This document shows, piece by piece, positions 13,295-26,100 of a stretch of DNA of 64,000 bases (the stretch's first letter is position 1; every line of letters starts with the position of its first letter). A model generated the notes under the pieces. The model did not search any database, was not told where the DNA came from, and saw nothing but the letters and a program-made list of their open reading frames with translations. The translations under genes were made by a program, and so were the position numbers. The DNA is from Erigeron canadensis (lineage: Eukaryota; Streptophyta; Magnoliopsida; Asterales; Asteraceae), in NCBI RefSeq assembly GCF_010389155.1, contig NC_057766.1, forward strand, positions 35,535,516 to 35,599,515. The letters are read 5' to 3'.

Positions 13295-14035
13295 TTACCA
13301 CCGACGAGAGCTGAGGGCCTCAATAGCAGGCCCAAAAACCCGATCCACTGATCTGTTCCAATAGTGTGCAAACTCGATTTTGTTTGTAGTAACAGGCACT
13401 TTCATCTGAGATTTCAAATTAAAAGCTTCAGTATCGATAAATAAAACAACTGAGAATGCTTTCATTCCATTCTTTAATTTACATTTTCTCGACTATAAAC
13501 CGAAAACAAACATCATCACTCGATAAGAGCTAGTGTAGCATCATTACCAGCTTAACTTTTCCAAAAATTATAACACAATACTGTAGCAGATTATAATTAG
13601 AATGATCATCCAGTTATATCTAAAGTTGTTTAAAGATTATATTATAGGATTATATTGTATCGTTGTTAGGTAAGACGAGGCACTATATATATATAAAGAA
13701 AAGACAATTTCTCAAACTACAGGCAACATTTATTTCTTGGATTTTTTAATAATAGAAGCAGGAATGAAAAATAATGAATTACGAGTAGAAAAAAAGACCT
13801 GAGATTTAGGAGCATAATTAGGTTGATATTGAGCGATGGTTTTGTAAATGTCTCTTCGTTGCTCATAAATAACAACCCCTGAGAATATGCTTCCTAGGGC
13901 TGCACCTAATAGACGTTCCTGTACATATATATATATATATATATATTTACCATCACAAACCCTATATCTATATATCTATACAAAGTTAAAAGAATAGGGG
14001 AAATGAAGGGTGACCTGAGCAAGGATGCTGATCAT
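13295..14035 (-). CDS. 83-aa conserved-looking plant protein, function unknown
   Basis: Three exons on the minus strand: 14035-14015 (MISILAQ, only 21 nt), 13918-13799 and 13405-13295, all with GT-AG junctions and all phase 0. The protein starts MISILAQERLLGAALGS, has a short hydrophobic stretch at about residues 8-24, then a basic-aromatic segment YEQRRDIYKTIAQYQ, and ends FGPAIEALSSRRW before TAA. In-frame joining of three short exons with good splice sites, and coding-like composition, argue that it is real. An (AT)n tract sits at 13926-13947, just inside intron 1 next to the acceptor. The single short hydrophobic segment suggests a small membrane-associated protein, but I cannot name the family. 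Confidence 0.75.
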
Positions 14036-15312
14036 TGCTGCTGCTTTTGCAATACCTATTTTGGTTCTCTTTCAATTATTAACCCACCCGCTTATGAAAA
14101 GGGGGTCAAAATTGATTTGATATTTGGTTTTTCTATCCCTTTTCAACATGTTTACATTTACAACCCTTCATCTCTTATTTATTTCATTTGTATACAGCTG
14201 TTTTAGGGCTTTGTTTATCAAAATCCCTAGATTTTATTATATTGAAACCTTTGAAATAAGAATATATATATATATCCTTTACCGTTGAAGCTTGTCCAAA
14301 ACTAAGGATTTTTTGAAGGATGTCCTTATCTAAGGGAATGCCCTTACTTGTCCTTACTTAATATATTTTTGTTTTTAGTCGGAGGTAAAGGATATAATGT
14401 TTGTATGGTTGGAGATAAAATTTTAGGATTTGAAAGATTTATAAGGATTTGTAAGGATATGATGTGTCAGCTTAAGGACGCTTAAAGACGTATTTAGCAT
14501 TGGAGATAACCTTAGTTTATGTTATGCATTGGTGTATTCTTACTTTCATTTCAAGTCAGCCTCGTATTTTCCCAAAGCCATCTTAGTGATGAATTTACAA
14601 CAGACGACGTGTATATTCCTAAAGTAGACCACTTGATGGGAAGATTATCTGAGACAAAATAAATAAAATCTGAAACCCTATGACTAAATGTAACTAGAAA
14701 AAGACATCAAATCGGGTATCAAAGAAAGCTAATTTTTTGTTTATTGTTTTCTTTTAGCTTTTTATAGTGCTTGATGGGTTGTGGTGACTAGCGATGTGAA
14801 ATTGTTGAACTAGTCTTTTTACCTAAGCCTAGTGGATATTTTAGATTATAATCGCAAGATATACAAAACTAGATGATTTTTTATTTTGGTTTTTCTATTT
14901 TAAACCCAACACAAATATATAACATAATTGAATTTTATCTTGTGAAGATCTAGTTATCTTGAATTTTATCCAGTGGACAAAATTGTTACATCAAAATTGT
15001 GAAATTCGGTAAAGTTTATTATATGAATTAATGCGACTTTGGGGATTGAGGGGAATATATTTATTATTTTGTTTACAACTTATATTTTTATTTTTATCTT
15101 GTTTCATTAATTTAAGTCTAGTTATTACATTAATTAACATTAGTTTTAATATTATCTTTAAAATCAATCGAAATTTTTACAACTTGACTATAACCATATA
15201 AGCTTCGGAAAACGATATCCACTTATCCTATATAGTATAAAGATTTAAATTTATTGATGATCGTACTTTGATGTCGATCAAGTATAAACTTATATTCACT
15301 TTTTCCATATAA
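14036..15312. other. upstream region of the 83-aa gene and intergenic DNA
   Basis: The interval 14275-14520 is rich in repeated aaggat/ggatt words (tccttat and its complement) and may be a decayed MITE, but I could not match its ends. The remainder is plain AT-rich DNA. Confidence 0.4.
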
Positions 15313-16405
15313 TCTTAATATATACTATAAGACATTTGAACTAATGACTTATTAACCAATCACATCGCTCAATTTCATCAATTTGACTTTTGATGATGTC
15401 ATCATTTAGATAAACTACAAATTAAAAATCCTAATAATCATTATCCAAATATATTATTATATTAGTATTTATATTAATTTGTAGAAAAAGTCTCATTAAT
15501 TTACATTTTTTAATTTTCCATCAATAATTTACACTTTTTAGCTCTGAATACTTAATTTATATTTATTTTTAGCCATCAACTTGAGAGAATTTTTTAAAAT
15601 TTATAATCATTTAATTAAATTAAAAGAAAATTTAACATATGAAATATTTTCTACAAAAAATTATTTCAAAACCTAACGACTTATTAACAAATATTATATT
15701 TTATAATTATAAATATTAATATTTAGTTTAATATTTGATATAAATACAATGTGAACTCTAGATACATATCCCAAACACGATTTACAACAAAAGGGTTACT
15801 TGAATCCTAAATCCAAATCAATATAAACTACATTCAAGATTCATTTTATCTCTCAATAAAAAAAAGGTACATAATTTTCTTTTTTTTATATATTAGTTTT
15901 ACATATTAATGTTTAATGTTACAGTTGTCACTCGAATCAAGAGTTCTAATTGTTATCAAAAAATATAAAAACAATCCTAATTGTTATTATATTATCGTAG
16001 AACAAGTGATTGAAAATAAACCTATGCGTATTATGGACGCGCATCATGATTAAATACATATACTTGAATGTCAAGTACAGGATCACAAATGTGTTTATAT
16101 TTTAATTCTTAATTATCTTTCATAATAATATCACATTATGAGTATAACTGGTTTCAAAATATTCTATAATGAAGAAATTATTATATATAGCATGTGGCTT
16201 GTGGAATGACTACGACAAACAATTCCATCAATATGTCTAGGCTAATCATTACAGTGACAAACATATGATTATTGTACTACAAATATAACACTTAGAACCG
16301 TATTTCTTCAAAATTATAAGCTTTTATAACATAAAAGTATGAAAATCTAATATTGATAATATCGTAAAACTCGTGTCCATTGTTGGACACGGGTCTAAAA
16401 TCTAG
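15313..16405 (+). mobile_element. non-autonomous Helitron, 1.09 kb
   Basis: The 5' end is TC (tcttaatatatactataag). The 3' end is CTAG at 16402-16405. A hairpin, cgtgtcc-attgtt-ggacacg, at 16372-16391 lies 10 nt before CTAG. The element is flanked by A on the left and T on the right, the standard A^T Helitron target. No Rep/helicase coding is present. A second copy in opposite orientation lies at 44508-45597. Confidence 0.9.
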
Positions 16406-16714
16406 TTATAATTACTATTAGTGTGCTGAATTGTTATTTACAATTACAAAACTAACGAATTAATAATATATTAAACTTGAAAGTGATAACACCAACTTTA
16501 CTTTTATCTTTTTTTATGTTTAAAGTAATCCGTATAAAGTTTATCTTTTTACAATAGATTTGTATTGTAAAGTGAAAGTTTGAATATAAATAAAAAAAAA
16601 TTATATCTCAAAAGATATTAAAAAAAATTAAGAATCATTATTACTTTTTAATGAGAATTAGACAAAAAACAATTTTAAATACGAAAACTTTTATTGGGCA
16701 TCAACCTCTGACAC
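16406..16714. other. short intergenic gap
   Basis: AT-rich sequence between the Helitron and the retrotransposon remnant. Nothing recognised. Confidence 0.5.
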
Positions 16715-17100
16715 TGTCCTTCCCATTGTTCCGATACGCACAGGTTGCAAAATCATTAGCTTTGATACCAATTGATAAGAACCCGCGACAAAAATCATTT
16801 GTAGAATAGTTAAATAGATAAACTGGATTAGAGCCCATTAACTCCCAATGTCTCATACAAGAACAATAATAATCTTCAAATTCACGGCCTAATGGCCTTA
16901 TTTAAATAATATAAAACCTAACTTGTTCATCAAGTCACACTAATAATAAGTAATAATAATAATATTAATAACTGAAATTAATATCCGGCCCTAAAAACCC
17001 TTGACCCATTAGGCTAATCTTCTCTTTCTAGCTTGATTCGTATCATTTTCCTTGTTCATCTCCAATGACGGCGACACTAACGTCACCTTAATGTTCTAGG
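16715..17100 (-). mobile_element. LTR-retrotransposon remnant with primer-binding site
   Basis: On the minus strand the sequence tggtatcaaagc (16770-16759) matches the usual primer-binding site complementary to initiator tRNA-Met (tggtatcagagc) with one change. It comes right after an LTR-like stretch (about 17050-16772) ending ttcttatcaat. Downstream of the PBS only about 50 bp remain, so the body is lost. Copia elements commonly use this PBS. The outer LTR boundary is unclear. Confidence 0.6.
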
Positions 17101-17196
17101 ACCGCCTATGTTTCCATGTAACTGATACAACCAACATTTTAACAATAATATCCATCTCCGAAACCTTTTATTTAATACTCACGGAATGTACTCATC

Positions 17197-20100
17197 CTAT
17201 TCTTCAACAGGAGGTTCAACCCAGCGTCCGTGGTCTTTAATTAGTTGGATCAAGGCATCAGTTGCTTGTTCCATTGCAATTCCTCGTTTTACCACCGTCT
17301 GCACCGGCATTTAGTCAATTACGGATACATCAAAAGAAAATAACCTCATTTTTTCCTAACAAAATGGACGGGTTGGAAACATGTCATAATGAGTGGATTT
17401 GACCAACCAAACATTTTTGTCCCGTTTATTGAAATTTAATAGGAATTGTTATATTTGAAATTTAGTAGTATATTGTTAAAAACTACAATCCAACTTTTTA
17501 AATTAGTGAGCATTTGAATTCACTATGACGTTTTGAACTTTTTGACCCATTCAATCCATTTGACTTGTTTTCTCTATCAAAAACAAGTAAAAATTAGGTA
17601 CCTTTCCAACGTAAAGATCAATCTTTCCAGGAGCACCACCGACATATCCAAAGTCAGCATCAGCCATCTCCCCTGGTCCGTTAACAATGCAACCCATAAT
17701 TGCAATCTGCCATAAGAGAAAAGAAAATAAGTGACATTTATTTTCTAATATAACAAAGGTGCTGCTCAGTGAGAGTCGACAGAATGTCAGAAAGTAGTGG
17801 TGATTACCGAAACACCAGGCAAGTGTAATGTTTTTTCCCTGATTTCAGCACTTATCACTTGAAGATCAAATAGAGTTCTACCACAAGATGGGCACGAGAC
17901 ATATTCCTGAGTATCATATAAAATAAGCAACTACAAATATATAACCAACCAGCAAAAACTTTACTCTAATTTCCAAATGATAGATCATTACTGTTTTGGT
18001 GTTCCGCATCCTGCATCCTTGTAGCAAATTGAAAGATGTATTCCTGAGAAACTCAAAGTCTTGATCAGTAGCTTCTAATAAAATACCATCCCCAAGTCCA
18101 TCAACTAAAAGAGCACCAGCATTCGCACCCGCACTAATAACCAAATCATCCCTGCCAAACAATTTAAAATTAACAAATAATTCTAAAAGAAGTTGCGGAA
18201 AAAAGATAAGTAGTATAGCCAAATCATTCATCAAGAATCATAAGTTACCTGGGAATTCCCTTTGGGAACTGTATGTGGTGTAGAACAGGGAAATTGAGAG
18301 AATTTTCTGAGAGATACTCAAAAAGCCTCCGAGCAGCATGTACTCTGCCAGTTTGTTCCTCTGTATATGGCACTTCATGAAGAATCATTGTTGCGTCAAC
18401 ACTCTTCAAAATCTCTAGCTCCTCATAGGACTCATCACCACGTACCGAAACGGCCAAACGTGTGCCTGAAAGTAGATATTTATATGGTATCAGAACCAGA
18501 ACTGATTCATTCCGAATGAATGCTCCGGTAGAAGGTTCTTGAAAAACTGGAAGAGCTAATCACAAAACTCTACCTTCTTGTAAAAGCTTATGAGCTCCAG
18601 TTGATAGTTCCTTCAGATTTACCAAGGCGATTGCATGTGGCAAAGGCTTTGTCAACTGTTCTGATAAAGGAGTTATAACACCCATACTTACATCGATCAA
18701 CCTTTTAAGAGCAAGACGCTGATCATATTAACCAAAAAAAATAGAAGTTACACACCAGAGAACCAAATGATATAATAGCACATAGAGAAAATTGAAGAAA
18801 ATGTTCCTTACAGCATCTTTATCTTCAGCTGGTGGAAGTTCCCTCAATAAGATAGAATCTACGGTTGCAAGATCCTGAACCATAATGAGTTAGAAAGTGT
18901 TTTTTATAGAACAAGAATTGGTAGTTGAAAAACATGTACAAATGTGCTGACCTTAAATGGCATCCCAAGAACAAGTTTTGTTGCTAATGACCTATAGAAG
19001 AGTTCAGGTGTCTGGACAAAAAGGGGAAATTCAAAAAGTTAATGATAGAATGGTGATTGATACTAAAATAGTATTAAAGAAACTGCAGAAGCACAACCTT
19101 GAGTTGATCCAGGGTAACAGACATGAAAACGGAGCCATCACGGTGGAGTACACCTCTATAATCAACCTCTTCACCCTGCCAAACATTTCCATAGAAGTTA
19201 ATATCTAAGAAAAAAGAAAAAAAAAATATGGTTGCCATATGATTGACATTAAAAAAGAAAAGATCAAATTTTCAGTTGTTTTAGCATTTTGTTGAGAGTT
19301 GAAAGCCAACCTCCTTCTGCACAGGCAAGTCACCAGTTCTTCGTTGAAAATCAAAATAACGTCTATGCTTCTCTTCAAATGGTGCCTAAAAAAAAGGGAC
19401 GTGCCATAAGAATTTGCAGTGGTACAAGACACAGATTACATCAGTACTATAAAACTTACCACCCCTTGTTGAATTTGGGATGCTTTCATACCAAGATTGG
19501 CCAATTTCCTACAAGGGTCTATTTCTTCCTCTGGAGGTTCTGTAAGGGAAACCCTGATAGTATCACCCAGACCATCCTGTATACCAGACAGCATTAAGCA
19601 TTATTGTATGAACAATGTATATGGCTTTTGGATTTTATTGTATAATATCATTTGAAGAGTTCGTTCATATAGGTACAGTCGAAGTAGCTTGAAGAACAAA
19701 TCGACCTGAAGAAGTGTGCCGATGCCAATGGCAGATTTCATGCGTCCATCCTCACCCTCACCAGCTTCGGTAACTCCCAAGTGCAATGGATAGTCCCATC
19801 CCTGAACATACATTTCGGCTACAAGAAGGCGGTATGCTTGAACCATAATCACTGGGTTACTTGCTTTCATTGAGAACACAAAATTGTGAAAGTCTAACTT
19901 CCTACAGATTCTTGCAAACTCAAATGCAGATTCAACCTGTCAAAAAAAACCAAAATTTGATTGGGATTAGTGCCAAACAAGGGATACCTTAATAGTAACT
20001 TGAAAGATGCGAGTAGCACTTACCATCCCTCTAGGAGAATCACCATAGTAGCTCATGATACGATCTGAAAGACTCCCGTGGTTTGTTCCTATACGCATTG

Positions 20101-22183
20101 CCCTTCCATATTTCTTGCATTTCTCAACCAACGGGGTAAAAACCTGGAGTAACAGAAAGAAATTTATAAGAAATAATTAACTTTTTAAGTTAACACTAGA
20201 ACAAGATAAATTAAAATGTAAAATGATAGGAAAGCTGACCTTCTCAATATGCTCAAGTTCCTGTTGATAGTCATCCTCTGTATACTCCAGCTTCTCAAAC
20301 TGAGCGCGTCGATCAGCTGTAAAATATAACGTTACAAAATTGAACAGCTTGGAATAAAGTCCAACAAAAAATCAAGATTTTTAGTAAGTACCAAAATTTC
20401 CGGGGTTCACGCGAATTTTATCAAAGCATTCAGCAACCCGCAGTGCAACTGAAGGAGCAAAATGAATGTCCGCCACCAGAGGTATGTTATAACTGCAAGT
20501 GGACATGACATATGAGATACCAGAGCCGGAACACAAATTCTATTTTCAAGTTTCAAAAGGTCAATAAGTAGACCCACTTCTTTTGAACAAGGGTGTTCTT
20601 AATGTCAAAACATGCATCTGCCTCTCTTTTCCCTTGGACAGTTATCCGAACAAAATCAGCTCCTCTATCAGCTATTTCCATGACCTGTGAAAACAGACAA
20701 GTAACCACTCAGCGGTCATTGTTGGCAAAATAGACCATGATGAGGGTGATGTAATTCACGTTCCTTCATGAGTTCACTAAATATACAGATGATATGACCC
20801 ATTAATATTGCATTATCTAATAGAAGATGGATATATTTCACAGCAGTGGTTAGTTGTATTAGCTTGGTGAGTGACAATATAAAAAACAGATACAATTGCA
20901 AAGTGAGGTAGTCAGCAACTTTATGTTTCAATACTCTCCAACACCACACCCCGATTTCACAGTGGCTTTAGTCGGGTCAATTCGGTGACACAAAAAAAAA
21001 GTAAAAAGAAAATGCACAAGCTTTTTGACTTAAGGTGATGGAAATAACATGTTGACCCAAGCTTAAGCTGGTGGCTGCAACATGTTGACCCAAAGTTTAA
21101 ACTGATGGCTGTAACATGTTGACCCACAGTTTAAGCTGATGGCTATAACTTGTTGACCCAAGCTTAAGCTGATGGCTGCAACATGTTGACCTAAAGTTTA
21201 AGCTGATGGCTTGAACACGTTGACCTAAAGTTTAAGCTGATGGCTTTAACACGTTGACCCAAGGTATGAGCTGATGGCTATAACATATTGACCAAATTTA
21301 AGCTGATGGCTGTTTTATTTTAACACATATGACCTTGAAGTTGCCAGTCCATATGAAGCAGAAAATTGGTACACTTACACATTTGAAATTATTTTAGTCA
21401 AACTTATAACATACATCTTTTAGAATTGATGACAAAAGATGATTACTTTTTAAACTAAATTGTCACATACGTTATTATTAACTAGCCAGATTGCACAATA
21501 TTAACAGGAAAAATATCAAAGGCATGGCACGGCATGGCAGAAGTGTAGAAAAACAATGAAAACAAGAGAACTAAACCTGTTCAACAGTTGCGGTCACGTC
21601 TTTAGTATCAGTTGTGGTCATTGTTTGAATTCTAATGGGGTGATCACTACCAAGAGGTACATCTCCAACCATTACTGTTCGGGTTTTCCTCCTGATGGTC
21701 TTATATGTAGATTCACAATACTTCTGTACAGGAACTACCCAACACACATAAACTCCATCAGATACTTTACTAGTAGATTACATATCACCATAATAAACGA
21801 TCAAACGCTACTCTGCTAGTAGATTAACGCAACTTCCTATACACAAAACTAATTCTAGTTAATCTACCTATACAAGTTCAAAATATCCCCCCCCCCTCCC
21901 TTTTTTTTAAAAACGATATACAGTTATATGCATCGTAAATAACTAACTGCAACGGTAAAAAGGCGTGTGTACCTAAAAGAGGACTCCCTTCGGAGGCAGG
22001 GCGAAATTCAGCAACATCTGAACCAGGTCCAGAATTTTTGATCACAGATATCTTTGTTCTATGAAACTTAACCCTCTTAAGGTCAGAAACTTTAACAAAA
22101 TCGGAAGTTTTCGTGAATCCTAAACCGATATCCCTGTTCCCTTTTAAACTCATAAGAGTAGCCGGAGCAGCTCCACTTGCCAT
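17197..22183 (-). CDS. HDS: 4-hydroxy-3-methylbut-2-enyl diphosphate synthase, plastid
   Basis: HDS (IspG/GcpE) converts 2-C-methylerythritol 2,4-cyclodiphosphate to HMBPP in the plastid MEP pathway, using a [4Fe-4S] cluster and reduced ferredoxin. Exons: 22183-21973, 21734-21577, 20684-20578, 20492-20392, 20316-20240, 20143-20024, 19936-19706, 19576-19460, 19385-19311, 19175-19098, 19011-18952, 18874-18812, 18718-18574, 18465-18249, 18151-17992, 17906-17808, 17706-17602, 17298-17197. They join in frame to 741 aa, the normal plant length. The start MASGAAPA opens a Ser/basic transit region. The TIM-barrel part follows ([10 protein letters not shown] near 102, [14 protein letters not shown]), then the plant-type insert, then the Fe-S domain with C645 and C648 (CPSCGR), C679 ([11 protein letters not shown]) and E686. 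The C-x6-E spacing matches bacterial ligands. Residue 73 is Val where I recall Arg (LLVPRQKY), a minor change. The gene looks intact. Confidence 0.97.
21030..21312 (+). repeat. 34-bp minisatellite in HDS intron 2
   Basis: Nine imperfect units, with ctgatggct-type cores starting near 21034, 21068, 21102, 21136, 21169, 21203, 21237, 21271 and 21303 (spacing 32-34 bp). The consensus core is aacatgttgaccc followed by aaagtttaagctgatggct. Eight units contain ttgacc or ttgaccc, a W-box-like core, on the plus strand, which is antisense to HDS. The array lies wholly inside the 892-bp intron 2 (20685-21576). Confidence 0.92.
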
Positions 22184-22205
22184 TATAACACTACAACAAT
22201 CCTTC

Positions 22206-22411
22206 CTGTTTACATAACACAACTATTTCAATATCACAACCAACAAATTCTATAATATATATACTAACTTGAATAGCACAGTCTAGTTTACATGTTTTTA
22301 TTTAGAATTCGCATAGTTTATATCATCATTTTAACTATATAATTAACAAATACTGAAATAACTAATCACAAAATTTTGAAAATAAATAAATAATTAATAA
22401 GAGTTATGCAC
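22206..22411 (-). other. probable 5' UTR intron of HDS
   Basis: On the minus strand a donor aag|gtgcata (exon ending at 22412) and an acceptor gtaaacag|gaagga (exon resuming at 22205) bracket 206 bp upstream of the ATG. The leader before it is CT-rich (22430-22490). This is inferred from splice consensus only. Confidence 0.6.
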
Positions 22412-22500
22412 CTTCGTTCAGATGAAGTATATGAATTGCAAAAACTGAAGAAGGATCGAGAGAGAGAGGGAGATTGGGGAGTGTGTTTTGTGTGCGAGAG

Positions 22501-22508
22501 TTTATAAG
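22501..22508 (-). promoter_or_regulatory. TATA-box candidate of HDS
   Basis: The minus strand reads ccttataaactctc here, about 30 bp before a CT-rich leader (ctccctctctctctc, near 22480-22455). Spacing and context suit a TATA box for the HDS transcript. Confidence 0.6.
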
Positions 22509-22511
22509 GAA

Positions 22512-22814
22512 AGAATTGGCTTCAGAAAAAATTATAGGTGAGGATTTGATTTTTTATTTTTATTTTTTATGGATTAAATCCAATGAAAATGAAGTCAAAT
22601 GAGGACAGCCCAAGGCGGATCGATACATGACAAAAGTGGCATCTAAAATTCGAGTCAGTTTTCAATTATCCATCGCCATACATAATTCCATGAGTCAATT
22701 TTGTGTTGTACTAATTTTATTTAACAAAATATAATCATAATTTGGTGCGTCACCTTTTAGGTTAGGTTTCTATCATAATTTGGTCGAAGTTTTGAAACTT
22801 TGGAACAAGCTACT
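22512..22814. other. HDS distal promoter, nothing further recognised
   Basis: AT-rich DNA between the HDS core promoter and the MITE at 22815. No clear repeated motif or gene was seen. Confidence 0.45.
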
Positions 22815-23112
22815 TTGGTAAATAGTACCTCGGAATGTAAACAACTTTATACGAATTGTCATAGTATGTATCGAATTTCAATCTCGTGCATTGTATGTAA
22901 TGAACTTTTAAATTTTGTGCATTGTATGTATTCAACCAATTAAAACCTTACATGTATCAGATTATATGGTTGTCACATATACTCGGATGCATCATACATA
23001 CAATGTACAAGATTTGAAAATTTATTACATACAATGCACGAGATTAAAGTTCGATACACACTATGACAATTGATGTAAAGTTGTTTACATTCTAAAATAC
23101 TAATTCCGGTAA
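22815..23112. mobile_element. foldback MITE, about 300 bp
   Basis: The two halves are imperfect inverted repeats. The left arm gaatgtaaacaactttatac...gtgcattgtatgta pairs with the reverse complement of the right arm, gaatgtaaacaactttacat...gtgcattgtatgta, over about 110 bp. There is no coding capacity. The target duplication is unclear. Confidence 0.75.
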
Positions 23113-26100
23113 AAAAAAAAAAGATTATTTTTGCTTGATTTGACTATTTGAGCTCGTTTAGGGTATGCTCAAATTATACTCAGTATAAATTCTTCTAGAT
23201 CAAGCTTTTAACAAGCAAAGATCGAATAAATCGTGTGTAATTTCAATCATTTTAACTTTAGATTTGAGTTTACACTTGTAATATAAATTTTCAATATGAC
23301 ACGATACTTCGATTAGTACATTCATACTATGTGCCTCCTTTTTTTTTTTTTTTAATAAATGGCAAATGCACACTGTATTGAGTACATGACCATTGAAATG
23401 CCTACATGCAATGTTCTCACAAGTCACAATACAATGATGCTCTAACATCAAGACCATGCTACAAAATGTAGTATGATAATTAAAGTACTATGAATCCTGA
23501 CTCCATTACATGAGTAATATTAAGCTACAAGAAAGAACATAAATACAGTATTAGGAAAACTATTACATCATACAATGCTTTACTTATATTGAGATTGAAT
23601 ATTGTTGTTGTATAATTTATTTGACTGATTGCATTGGATATGAACATAGTGAAACTTGCTACTCGATCAATGTCACTACCAACTAATAATTAAAAAAGTT
23701 TGAAATCACATCTTGGTTAGATCATAACAAACAAATGGATGCACATGGCTATTAGAAAAGTTTAGGACAAAATAATGTGTTTGTATCTAACTATTATTAT
23801 TTAGTATTTTTCATTCTTATAAGTATATTTATTTTATGTGGATAATGAGGCTTAAAATTGTTTTTCTGATTGATACAATACTCCTATCAAATTAATAAGC
23901 AAGAGTTGAAATTACTTGATAGTGCAAGGGATGAAAGTGTAAATTACTGGCTAAGGATCTTTTGGATCAGATTCATTGTTTGTAAAGGGGATCTGCGAGT
24001 AATATTCCTCATCGAACATTTTACGCGCGGTAAAACGTAACTGTCGTAACGAGAAATGTGTAATTCTTGAACCTAACAACAAATATTAATTGTCGTAACG
24101 GTGGCGCCGTGAACATCATTTGACTATGTCTAATGTAGTAATGTGAATCTTGTGGAAATTAATATACTATATAAAAAAAATATAATAGGTTGTCATTAGT
24201 ACTTTATTACATGCATAAAAGTAATACTTTATACATAGAAAACCATTCTCTGAATTTTCACATATTAAATTACAAGTTTTAGTACACCCTAATAACTTAT
24301 ACTGAAAGTCCTTAAGACTGTCATTAATAAAACCCTACTACTTATAACAATAACAATTCTTTTTGATAACTAGCTGGCGATTTGCTAGCTATCCTGTACA
24401 TTAATACAAATATACATTTGCCGTTGAAAAAACACGTTTATATTTGTTGTCGCATTTTTATGTAATTGATTAGAGGATAACTAAGATAAATGACAAATTT
24501 AGCAACAAAAAAAGGTTTTTTTTTACATAATCTTAATCTTGCATATGCTTCGATCTTTAAAACATTTAGACTCTATTTCATTTTCTGTGTGAGGAATGTG
24601 AGATAAACTCATCGAGAAAGACTAAACACAATCCATGTGTCAAACATTATTGATTATGGACCATGTTTAAGTCTATTCTTGTTAAAATTAACAAATTAAT
24701 TGTTAATTTAAGTTGTCGTTTTGTAGGATTAAGGACTTATGGTGACACTTCAAGTTACAAGAGGGCTAAAGCTGCACATGTCGATTAAGTTTGGAGAAGA
24801 GGAGCTGAATGAAGAAAAGAAGAAGAACAGGGACTTAATATGTAAATTCTCATAGGGTTCGTGTATATAAACGAACCCTATGCCACTATAGCTACCACCA
24901 CTCTTGCAGCCTATTTTTCTTACCGTTGAGAAAACCCTAAATTTCATCGATGTAATCTTTAATTGTAATCTGCTTAATTTCTGTAAATAAAACTCTGATA
25001 TTAATCTATGACTAGTTCATTCAATCTCGCTGCAATGATTTGTGTCTATAATACATATATATCTATGAATTTTTACAATTTTTTTGATCCCTTATATTTT
25101 ATTATGATTCGATATAGAAAATAGTTAATTAAAGCTTGTCATTAAATATAAAAATGATCATATCCCTCAATCCAACTTTATACCTGAAAACCATTTGAAA
25201 TTAGTTAAATAAAAATAACTATATGAAATAAGGTATTTTTACATTAATAATAAAAAAAATTATTCAATCGTACTCGATATTTTTGCATCTTGTCTTCGAC
25301 ACCTTGAGGTCCTCCTTAAATAAGATAAATGGAAGTTGTTGAAATTTGAAAAGGGGTTCTTGTGTTTCTAAAATTCAACATAGAACAACAATAAATATAT
25401 AAGTTTTTAGCTGCATGCATTTAAAATGGTACAAATAAAGCTGTTTCAGTGTGCTCTATTGATAATGATTGTCTCAAAATGGTCTTAAGTTAAATTAAAA
25501 AGAAACTCAACATACTACAACTCTATATAAGTGGTGGCGAGAGCATGTTTTGAAGTTTGGTAGTCAAGTGTTGATGGCTAAGATCGAATATTCAACTTAC
25601 CTTATGTATTAGTAATGGGCTGCTTGAACCTCTAGTTAAGAATAGGAAATTAAAATTTTTAAACGGGTGTCTATGGTTGCGTTGTCAAAATAAAATTTAT
25701 GTTGCGTTTTGAAAAAACATTTTTTTATATGTTTTCCAAGAGTGTGTTTTTTCTCGATGAAAATGAAAATATAACTCTTTTAACTTCAAAATTTTATCGC
25801 ATCCTCCATACCTCCATTTGTTAGTGTATTTAGTATTTACTATATAGAATTTACCTAAATTAAACATACTATACTCAGATTTATATTGGGGAAACTACAA
25901 GAAATAGTACCTTGCAACTATCATAACAAAATATTTTTATAATATAATCGTAGCAATTCGCTCACTTCGGGAAGAGCGAACGAAAAGAGGACGCATTTGC
26001 TCTATATAAGTTGTATGCAATTATAGATAGTTTCTTAGACCATCTAAAACCGCATTAATTATTGTATCTTTTAAATCTACTATGTAAGCTTTGGGGTTAG

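Noticed and set aside
21030..21312. CRISPR-like array (regular repeats of 34 bp)
   Set aside because: Units are contiguous without unique spacers and lie in a plant intron, so this is a minisatellite.
24670..25020. Solo LTR with TATA and polyadenylation words
   Set aside because: I could not find matching TG/CA ends or a target duplication, so it is mentioned only as LTR-like.
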